Of a stretch of 11,167 bases of DNA, positions 6,263 through 11,167 are shown one piece after another. Below the pieces are notes generated by a model that saw only the letters and a program-made list of their open reading frames with translations, was not told where the DNA came from and did not search any database. The DNA comes from JAVBOD01 sp031551045 (GTDB taxonomy: Bacteria > Bacteroidota > Bacteroidia > Bacteroidales > UBA932): NCBI GenBank assembly GCA_031551045.1, contig JAVBOD010000119.1:1-11167 (forward strand). The letters are read 5' to 3'. Both the position numbers and the translations under genes were made by a program. How positions within the stretch are numbered: the stretch's first letter is position 1; each line of letters opens with the position of its first letter.

Positions 6263-7478
6263 TATAGGACAACTGTTTCAAGGAATATCGACCCTTGCAG
6301 CATCCGATACGACGATTATGGCGACGCGCATCGGGCTGATAATATTAGGGATTTTATTGGTTTATCTGGGGCGGAAAGGCGTATTGGAACCGTTGGTGAT
6401 GATTCCGATGGGCTTGGGAATGGCTACCATCAATGCCGGTATTTTATTTATGCCCGACGGAAGCCAGGGGAATTTATTTGTGGACCCGATGGTGAGCGAC
6501 CCCGTTGCTTTGGTGGATTTGATGCAGATAGACTGGCTGCAACCCGTATATACTTTGACATTCAGCAATGGATTGATAGCCTGTTTTATTTTTATGGGCA
6601 TCGGCGCGCTACTCGACGTAGGCTACCTTTTGCAACGCCCCATTGTGTCGATGTTCATTGCGCTGTGCGCCGAATTAGGAACGTTCCTCACCGTGCCTAT
6701 TGCACATGCCATGGGCTTGAGTTTGCGCGACAGCGCTTCTATAGCCATGGTTGGCGGCGCCGACGGGCCGATGGTGTTGTTCACATCCCTTTCCTTGTCG
6801 AAGGAATTATTTGTGCCTATTACCGTAGTTGCTTATTTATACTTAGGCCTGGCTTACGGAGGTTATCCTTATCTGGTAAAGCTGATGGTGCCCAAAAGAT
6901 TACGCGCTATAAAAATGGAACGCAGCAAGAAAGTAAAACAATATAGCCCGGCTACCAAATTGACTTTTGCTGTTATCATGTGTGTCGTGCTTTGTTTGCT
7001 TTTCCCGGTGGCGTCTCCATTATTCTTCTCTCTTTTCATCGGAGTGGCTATTCGTGAATCGGGGTTAAAACATGTGATTGATTTTATCAGCGGGCCCTTG
7101 CTTTACGGCTCTACATTTATGCTGGGCATTTTGTTAGGCGTGCTGTGTGAAGCGCATTTGTTGTTGAATCCGAAAGTGTTGGTGTTGCTGGTTTTAGGCA
7201 TTGTTGCCTTATTGCTCTCCGGCGTTGGCGGTATCCTGGGCGGCTATGCCATGTATTTTTTCACGAAAGGGAAGTTTAACCCGGTGATTGGTATTGCCGG
7301 CGTGAGTTGCGTACCCACTACGGCCAAAGTAGCGCAGAAGATTGTAAGTAAAGACAATCCGTCGTCGATGATTTTACCCGAAGCGCTGGGAGCCAATATT
7401 TCGGGAGTAATTACTACGGCCATTATTACGGGGCTTTACATTACGCTGATTCCGTTGATTGAGAAATTTATCGGCTAA
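6249..7478 (+). CDS. oadB: Na+-translocating decarboxylase beta subunit (OadB/GcdB family)
   Basis: A 409-residue polytopic inner-membrane protein, the usual length for the beta subunit of sodium-pumping oxaloacetate, methylmalonyl-CoA or glutaconyl-CoA decarboxylases. This subunit decarboxylates carboxybiotin and moves Na+ outward. Visible hallmarks are MVGGADGPMVLFTS (residues 167-180; the Asp in GGADGP is the family's essential ion-binding Asp), GIGALLDVG (117-125), NPVIGIAGVSCVPTTAKVAQK (344-364) and ALGANISGVITT (379-390). I chose MEKIDIGQLF at 6249 because Bacteroidetes homologues begin in this way; an upstream ATG at 6228 adds only seven residues. The start overlaps the preceding membrane protein gene by 14 nt. 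No carboxyltransferase (OadA), biotin carrier or OadG lies in the window, so the substrate is unknown and the partners must be encoded elsewhere. Confidence 0.93.
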   Translation: MEKIDIGQLFQGISTLAASDTTIMATRIGLIILGILLVYLGRKGVLEPLVMIPMGLGMATINAGILFMPDGSQGNLFVDPMVSDPVALVDLMQIDWLQPVYTLTFSNGLIACFIFMGIGALLDVGYLLQRPIVSMFIALCAELGTFLTVPIAHAMGLSLRDSASIAMVGGADGPMVLFTSLSLSKELFVPITVVAYLYLGLAYGGYPYLVKLMVPKRLRAIKMERSKKVKQYSPATKLTFAVIMCVVLCLLFPVASPLFFSLFIGVAIRESGLKHVIDFISGPLLYGSTFMLGILLGVLCEAHLLLNPKVLVLLVLGIVALLLSGVGGILGGYAMYFFTKGKFNPVIGIAGVSCVPTTAKVAQKIVSKDNPSSMILPEALGANISGVITTAIITGLYITLIPLIEKFIG

Positions 7479-7507
7479 AGCATTACGCAACGCCTCGTTT
7501 AAAACGT

Positions 7508-7533
7508 GAATAGCCCTATGGAAAAGGCTATTC
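7508..7533. terminator. Hairpin between convergent oadB and msrBA (weak terminator)
   Basis: GAATAGCC (7508-7515) and GGCTATTC (7526-7533) are exact inverted arms around a 10-nt loop in the 80-bp gap between convergent genes. A T-run is lacking on both sides, so function as a terminator is uncertain. Confidence 0.4.
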
Positions 7534-7558
7534 TGTACAGTATCCGATTACAGGAACG

Positions 7559-8488
7559 CTAAAAAATCTTCTTGTAAGTATGGCAATAGGGCTTGCCGCC
7601 TTTGTGCTCGTAATAATCTTGATGGTAATCCTCGGCCGGCCAAAACACCGTATCATGAATAATGGTCGTTGCCACATTGTACCCTTTTTCTTCCAACATT
7701 CGGAGGTAGTGTTCGGCGATCTCTTCCTGTTCCTTGTTTTGAACAAAGATAACAGAGCGGTATTGTGTCCCTACATCCGGCCCTTGGCGATTGATTTGCG
7801 TAAAGTCATGCGTTTCGAAAAACAATTTTACCAAATCGGCATAACTTATTTTTTCTGTATTGAAAATGGTTTCAATCGTTTCGGCATGGCCGGTACTCCC
7901 TATGCAAACCTGCTCGTAGGTGGGGTTTTCTACCGTTCCTCCCATATAACCGGCCGTTGTAAATAGCACTCCTTTTTCTTTCCGGAAAAAGAATTCGGTA
8001 CCCCAAAAACAGCCTGATGCAAAATAAGCCGTATCGATGCTCGATTGGGGAACAAAATCCATAGCAATAGAGTTTACACAATGCCGTGTGTTTTTCGAAG
8101 TAAAACCTTCGCCCGTGAATACGTGTCCCAAATGTGCACCGCAATTGCTGCAAGAGATTTCCGTGCGACTGCCGTCACTATCAGGCGTGCGTGTTACGGC
8201 TCCTTCAATTTCATCATCGAAAGAAGGCCAACCGCAATGAGAATCGAATTTATCTTTTGACAGGTAAAGAGGAGCATCACAACGCTTACAAGTATAAATG
8301 CCTTCCACTTTATTATTCAAATATTTTCCGGTGAACGGCGTTTCTGTGCCTTTAAACATCATGACCCGTTCTTCTTCGGGAGTTAGCTTATTGTACTTCA
8401 TTATATCTTTGTTTTGGGATAGCAGTATGATAGACAAACCGCACCATAGCAGTAATAACCATGTTGTTCTATGCGTATTTGTATTCAT
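7559..8488 (-). CDS. msrBA: Fused peptide-methionine sulfoxide reductase MsrB-MsrA
   Basis: A 309-residue fusion with MsrB first and MsrA second. It reduces both R- and S-methionine sulfoxide and so repairs oxidised proteins. MsrB (about residues 30-148) has the zinc pairs C67KRC70 and C113SNC116, SHCGWPSF (Cys85, a possible resolving residue) and the catalytic Cys137 in RHCVNS. MsrA (about 152-305) has GCFWG with catalytic Cys160, GHAET (200-204) and DVGTQYRS. The start at 8488 (MNTNTHRTTW) gives a hydrophobic N-terminal segment, residues ~8-24 (TTWLLLLWCGLSIILLSQ), which points to export or anchoring to the inner membrane, so it probably protects envelope proteins. Earlier in-frame starts (to 8539) add only an unlikely basic extension; an internal ATG at residue 30 would give a cytosolic form. 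It is divergent from the ECF sigma gene and convergent with oadB. Confidence 0.95.
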   Translation of the reverse strand: MNTNTHRTTWLLLLWCGLSIILLSQNKDIMKYNKLTPEEERVMMFKGTETPFTGKYLNNKVEGIYTCKRCDAPLYLSKDKFDSHCGWPSFDDEIEGAVTRTPDSDGSRTEISCSNCGAHLGHVFTGEGFTSKNTRHCVNSIAMDFVPQSSIDTAYFASGCFWGTEFFFRKEKGVLFTTAGYMGGTVENPTYEQVCIGSTGHAETIETIFNTEKISYADLVKLFFETHDFTQINRQGPDVGTQYRSVIFVQNKEQEEIAEHYLRMLEEKGYNVATTIIHDTVFWPAEDYHQDYYEHKGGKPYCHTYKKIF

Positions 8489-8558
8489 TTCCCATTCGTA
8501 TTTTTTTTGACATTTTATTTTTAATAAATAATTACACAATATTTATACCAATCTTTTA

Positions 8559-8590
8559 CTTGATTTTTATATTGAAAATCAGTACTTTTG
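8559..8590 (+). promoter_or_regulatory. Housekeeping Bacteroidota promoter for the ECF sigma operon
   Basis: TACTTTTG at 8583-8590 matches the -7 consensus TAnnTTTG, and CTTG at 8559-8562 (one mismatch to TTTG) lies 20 nt upstream as a -33 box. This would give basal transcription starting near 8600, ahead of the proposed sigma-dependent promoter at 8620-8646. Confidence 0.6.
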
Positions 8591-8619
8591 CTTTTCGTTT
8601 GAAAAAATCTGAGAACTTG

Positions 8620-8646
8620 TGCAGCGTTTTTGCCCCTTTCTGCATC
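8620..8646 (+). promoter_or_regulatory. Repeated 27-nt motif, copy 1: candidate ECF-sigma-dependent autoregulatory promoter
   Basis: The motif begins TGCAGCGTTTTTGC and ends TGCATC, followed by an AT stretch (ATATATAT). It matches the element at 10456-10482 at 24 of 27 positions with no gap. Two conserved blocks separated by ~14 nt have the geometry of an ECF -35/-10 pair. It sits 36 nt before the sigma start at 8683. Confidence 0.6.
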
Positions 8647-8682
8647 ATATATATGAACGATAGTAAGGACCGATATTTATTA

Positions 8683-9207
8683 ATGAATGAAAACGAGCTG
8701 ATTGCCGGTTGCGTGAAGGGTGACGGTATTGCCCGGAAGCAGCTGTATGAACGCTATGCCGGCAAAATGATGAGCGTTTGTTTGCGCTATATTGGCGACC
8801 GTGAGACGGCGCGCGATTTGCTGCACGACGGATTTATCAGGCTGTTTGGAAAGATAAATACGTTTAAAGGAGACGGCTCGTTCGAGGGATGGGTGCGAAA
8901 GTTGTTTGTGAATACAGCGTTGGAACATTTGCGTAAAAAACACGAAGCTGTTGGGAATTACGAAGAATCTTTTGCCGTAGCGCAAGAGGTGGATTATTCG
9001 GCCGTGGAGAAAATGTCGGCGGACGAATTGATGGAGAAAATAGGAAACCTCCCCGATGGTTTCCGGATGGTGTTTAATTTATACGCCATCGAAGGATATT
9101 CCCATCAGGATATTGCCGAGCTATTAAATATAACCGAAAGCACTTCCCGTTCGCAATATGCACGGGCAAGAAGTTGCCTTCAGGAAATGATAAAAGGAAG
9201 GAAATGA
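8683..9207 (+). CDS. ECF-type RNA polymerase sigma factor
   Basis: A 174-residue sigma-70-family protein with only regions 2 and 4. Region 2 covers about residues 20-86 (LYERYAGKMMSVCLRYIGD, TARDLLHDGFIRLFGKINTF, FEGWVRKLFVNTALEHLRKK). Region 4 covers about 118-170 (LPDGFRMVFNLYAIEGYSHQDIAELL, then the recognition helix around TESTSRSQYARARSCLQ). I chose ATG 8683 (MNENELIAG) because ECF factors of this group start in this way and because an AAGGA lies upstream (8664-8668). ATG 8653 would add 10 residues and nearly abut the motif at 8620-8646. The stop overlaps the start of the anti-sigma-like gene (ATGA), typical of a coupled sigma/anti-sigma pair. The likely trigger is an envelope or outer-membrane signal read by the partner protein. 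Confidence 0.93.
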   Translation: MNENELIAGCVKGDGIARKQLYERYAGKMMSVCLRYIGDRETARDLLHDGFIRLFGKINTFKGDGSFEGWVRKLFVNTALEHLRKKHEAVGNYEESFAVAQEVDYSAVEKMSADELMEKIGNLPDGFRMVFNLYAIEGYSHQDIAELLNITESTSRSQYARARSCLQEMIKGRK

Positions 9208-10439
9208 TGGAAGACGATACCTTGAAAGATTTGCTGCAGCAAAAGCTGGCCAACCACGAAAGCTTTGTTGATGATGGCGATTGGGCTATTATCGATGAAC
9301 GCTTGCAGCAAGGCAAAAAACGAAAAACAATAATAGCGTGGTTTACTGCAAGCGGTGCAGCGGCAGTGGCTGCTGCCGTAGCCTTATTTTTTATATTACA
9401 CGGGACATCCATTGAAGGCCTCGCGCCTTCTGTTCCCCAGCACGTATCTGCACAACAGGATTTGTCGAATATAGACATAGCAAACCACCGTGTTACAAAA
9501 GAAAGCGGGCAAGCTATTAACGAGGAGGCTATTAAGCCCTTATTAGCCACCGTAAAGAATCCTGTACGGCCAGTAACGGGTAAGCCGCAAACCATCGAAG
9601 AAAAAGCACCTGAAGTTGAAAAACCCATCACCGTTGTAGCAACAAATAAAGAGGTGTTAGCGGAAGCAATGCCATCCGAATCTTCGGAAAAAACAACCGT
9701 TGATGAAGCGGAAAGTAAGCCTGTACAAGAAAATACCCAAGATATATCCCTGCCTTTTCTGTTGGAAGAACAAGAAAACGATAAGCCCAAAAAGAAAGAA
9801 AAGAAATGGGCGTTGGCGCTTGCCGCTAATCAATCCAGCGCTATTTCTTCTTCTAGTGATTATGTGGCTCCACTCACGAGTATTATGAATGTAATGTCAC
9901 CGGAAAGTGCCGGAAAATCTCCGGTGGTAAGCACTTATAATGCAAGCCCTATAACAATCAACCATCATGTTCCCTTATCGTTCGGACTCACTTTTCGTTA
10001 TTATTTCACCAAGCATTGGGCGGTGGAATCCGGGTTGGTATATACCTATTTGGCCACAGACTATGAGGATCAGCAACAGAATGGCACCAGGCAACAGCTG
10101 CACTATTTGGGGATTCCTCTCAATGTGGCCTATCAAATTATTAACTGGAAAGGATTTGCCTGCTATGTATCGGGAGGCGGTATGATGGAAAAGGGGCTGA
10201 ATGCGGACTATTCTCCCATCGGTTCTTCGACAGAATCTTCGAGGCACGAAAGTATTTCAGGCCTCCAATGGTCATTAAACGGACAATTAGGTATCAGCTA
10301 TAATTTTACCAAACACTTTAGCTTATACGCCGAGCCGGGCTTGCGCTATTTCTTTAAAAACGAGGAACAACCCGAAAGTATTCGTACCGACCATCCGTTG
10401 AATTTTAACCTGGGATTCGGGCTACGGACTAATTTCTAA
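9204..10439 (+). CDS. Dual-membrane-spanning anti-sigma factor-like protein with C-terminal outer-membrane beta-barrel
   Basis: A 411-residue protein starting at ATG 9204 (second ATG at 9207 possible), overlapping the sigma stop. Residues 1-41 are cytoplasmic, acidic then basic (DTLKDLLQQKLANHES, DDGDWAIIDERLQQGKKRK), and suited to hold a sigma factor. Residues ~42-66 are one transmembrane helix (IIAWFTASGAAAVAAAVALFFIL). Residues ~67-200 are a low-complexity periplasmic linker rich in Pro, Glu, Lys and Ala, long enough to cross the periplasm. Residues ~201-411 alternate in beta-strand pattern (PLSFGLTFRYYFTKHWAVESGLVYTYL…, HYLGIPLNVAY, LGISYNFTKHFSLYAEPGLRYFF) and end in NLGFGLRTNF with a terminal Phe, as outer-membrane barrels do. 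This is the layout of the Dma-type anti-sigma factors described in Bacteroides thetaiotaomicron. No separate signal peptide is present, consistent with one polypeptide anchored in both membranes. Confidence 0.9.
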   Translation: MMEDDTLKDLLQQKLANHESFVDDGDWAIIDERLQQGKKRKTIIAWFTASGAAAVAAAVALFFILHGTSIEGLAPSVPQHVSAQQDLSNIDIANHRVTKESGQAINEEAIKPLLATVKNPVRPVTGKPQTIEEKAPEVEKPITVVATNKEVLAEAMPSESSEKTTVDEAESKPVQENTQDISLPFLLEEQENDKPKKKEKKWALALAANQSSAISSSSDYVAPLTSIMNVMSPESAGKSPVVSTYNASPITINHHVPLSFGLTFRYYFTKHWAVESGLVYTYLATDYEDQQQNGTRQQLHYLGIPLNVAYQIINWKGFACYVSGGGMMEKGLNADYSPIGSSTESSRHESISGLQWSLNGQLGISYNFTKHFSLYAEPGLRYFFKNEEQPESIRTDHPLNFNLGFGLRTNF

Positions 10440-10455
10440 AAAATTTATAACTCCA

Positions 10456-10482
10456 TGCAGCGTTTTTGCTGCTTTGTGCATC
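10456..10482 (+). promoter_or_regulatory. Repeated 27-nt motif, copy 2: candidate ECF-sigma-dependent promoter
   Basis: Differs from copy 1 (8620-8646) only at three positions (third block spacer and one base before TGCATC). It lies 17 nt after the anti-sigma stop and 41 nt before the ATG of the 30-codon membrane ORF, nearly the same distance as copy 1 to the sigma start. It can also fold as GCAGC/GCTGC (10457-10461, 10468-10472), so a role as a terminator is a weaker alternative. Confidence 0.55.
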
Positions 10483-10523
10483 TATATACATAGATGGAAT
10501 TACTTTAAAAAAATTCATGCCTT

Positions 10524-10616
10524 ATGTATGTAGCCAAACGATTAGTGAAAATTATGGACGTGACCATTCTTGTGGTCATCGGATTAATATTGGCATTGAT
10601 GCTATTGGGCGGATAA
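10524..10616 (+). CDS. Small (30-residue) single-helix membrane protein
   Basis: ATG 10524 opens a 30-codon ORF: a basic N-terminus (MYVAKRLVKIMD) followed by a hydrophobic helix (VTILVVIGLILALMLLGG) and TAA at 10614-10616. The positive-inside charge pattern and a helix of membrane-spanning length are what a real mini membrane protein would show. An internal ATG at 10554 would give a 20-residue form. It lies between the sigma/anti-sigma operon and the broken barrel gene, and behind the second copy of the 27-nt motif, so it is a candidate target of the sigma factor. A weak hairpin with a T6 run (10615-10651) follows. I know no family for it. Confidence 0.5.
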   Translation: MYVAKRLVKIMDVTILVVIGLILALMLLGG

Positions 10617-10651
10617 GGCCCCAACGGTGAAATCTGGCCTTGACCTTTTTT
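10615..10651 (+). terminator. Weak terminator-like hairpin after the 30-codon ORF
   Basis: AAGGCC (10615-10620) pairs with GGCCTT (10636-10641) across a 15-nt loop, and a T6 run follows at 10646-10651. The arms are short and the loop is long, so activity is uncertain. Confidence 0.3.
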
Positions 10652-10682
10652 GACATTACCGTACTTTATATAACAACCTTAA

Positions 10683-11018
10683 ATGACGAGAAAATTTCTC
10701 CTGTTTCTATTTTTGGCTATTTCACTGACCGTCCATGGCCAAAACAAAAAAACATGCTTGGTGTGAATGGCGCTTTCGGGAATAGCCAGTTATTTTCTTT
10801 TCGGAACACATTGGAAGTGCGTCCAGTTTCGATGCTACAAGTTATTATGCCGTGGGAATAGACTATAGCCGCACGCTTTCCAAACATTGGGAAATATGTA
10901 CCGGTATTATGTATGGGCGGAATAAAATAATGGAAATGGAATTATTCCCACTTACGATAAACAGCATTACCAGTTGGAAAACGAAGGTGTGAAAGTGGGC
11001 CTCGGCTATCGGTTTTAA
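10683..11018 (+). pseudogene. Broken small outer-membrane beta-barrel gene
   Basis: ATG 10683 starts a clear signal peptide (MTRKFLLFLFLAISLTVHGQ, then NKK). The reading then has to change frame three times, each by -1: after the A7 run near 10745-10753 (MLGVNGAFGNSQLFSF follows), near 10797-10815 (GSASSFDATSYYAVGIDYSR follows), and near 10925-10935 (IIPTYDKQHYQLENEGVKVG follows), ending LGYRF at the stop 11016-11018. Joined, this gives about 110 residues with beta-strand alternation and a terminal Phe, as in small outer-membrane barrels. DYSRTLSKHWEICTGIMYG resembles FRYYFTKHWAVESGLVYT in the barrel at 9204-10439. The length is short for the family, so internal sequence may also be lost. All three shifts fall in or near runs of one base, so sequencing error is a real alternative to decay. 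It ends 4 bp from the convergent radA stop. Confidence 0.75.
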
Positions 11019-11022
11019 TCGT

Positions 11023-11167
11023 TTACCGGAACAACTCCCTCGTCAACTCCTCCATTTTTCCCACGGGAGTTACGGCTATTTTCTTGGTTTTCGGTAGCCC
11101 TTTGTGGTATTTTGAAATAAATATTTTTTCAAAACCCAATTTCTCGGCTTCAGCAATGCGTTGTTCT
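11023..11167 (-). CDS. radA: DNA repair protein RadA, C-terminal end (5' part outside window)
   Basis: The last 47 codons of a gene entering from the right edge: EQRIAEAEKLGFEKIFISKYH, then KGLPKTKKIAVTPVGKMEEL and a final TRELFR. This is the C-terminal Lon-like domain end of RadA (Sms), a RecA-related ATPase that helps branch migration in recombinational repair. The 'EAEKLGF..IFISKY.KG' pattern is typical of Bacteroidota RadA. The catalytic domains are outside the window. It is convergent with the broken barrel gene, with no room for a separate terminator. Confidence 0.85.
   Translation of the reverse strand, partial: EQRIAEAEKLGFEKIFISKYHKGLPKTKKIAVTPVGKMEELTRELFR

Noticed and set aside
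7872..8153. 93-codon minus-strand ORF within msrBA
   Set aside because: It overlaps the catalytic regions of MsrB and MsrA in another frame, with a composition (many Arg, Tyr, Cys) typical of a shadow frame.
9074..9790. 238-codon ORF on the minus strand opposite the sigma/anti-sigma junction
   Set aside because: It is rich in Ser, Cys and Ala from reading the reverse of the linker-coding region, has no domain, and lies opposite two strongly supported genes.

Overview
The window looks like a piece of a Bacteroidota (Bacteroidales-type) chromosome carrying a remnant of a mobile element. Support comes from Bacteroidota promoter signatures (TAnnTTTG at -7, with TTTG-like -33 boxes), the element gene set (paired helix-turn-helix proteins, a Toprim primase-like protein, a RepA-like ATPase and RteC), a Bacteroidetes-type Na+-translocating decarboxylase beta subunit, a fused MsrB-MsrA, and a RadA C-terminus. 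Taxonomy below order level cannot be fixed from the sequence alone.

Layout. Bases 1-440 (minus) hold the N-terminal part of an exported HEAT-repeat-like protein with a clear promoter. Bases 698-3365 (minus) form a tight four-gene operon read right to left: HTH protein, Toprim/primase-like protein, RepA-like RecA-fold ATPase (split by a one-base frameshift), second HTH protein. An 18-bp perfect inverted repeat sits directly upstream of the first start codon. Bases 3593-4450 (minus) encode an RteC-family regulator. No integrase, relaxase or mobilization gene is present, so this is a partial or decayed element, or only part of one. To its right are a 52-bp perfect palindrome and a sequence resembling the 3' end of tRNA-Ser, the kind of site NBU-type elements use for integration.

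Bases 5334-7478 (plus) look like a transcription unit of an unknown exported protein (possibly frameshifted), an unknown one-helix membrane protein ending in 22-residue repeats, and an OadB/GcdB-type sodium pump subunit with no decarboxylase partner nearby. Convergent to it (minus, 7559-8488) is an MsrB-MsrA protein with an N-terminal hydrophobic segment.

Bases 8559-10439 (plus) are the most interesting part: an ECF sigma factor translationally coupled to a protein with a short cytoplasmic segment, an inner-membrane helix, a long Pro/Glu/Lys-rich periplasmic linker and a C-terminal outer-membrane beta-barrel. This is the layout of the dual-membrane-spanning anti-sigma factors of Bacteroides. 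A 27-nt motif in front of the sigma gene recurs (24/27 identical) just after the operon, in front of a 30-codon membrane mini-ORF, and is a strong candidate for the sigma factor's own promoter. Next comes a broken small outer-membrane barrel gene (three frameshifts), and at the right edge, convergent, the 3' end of radA.
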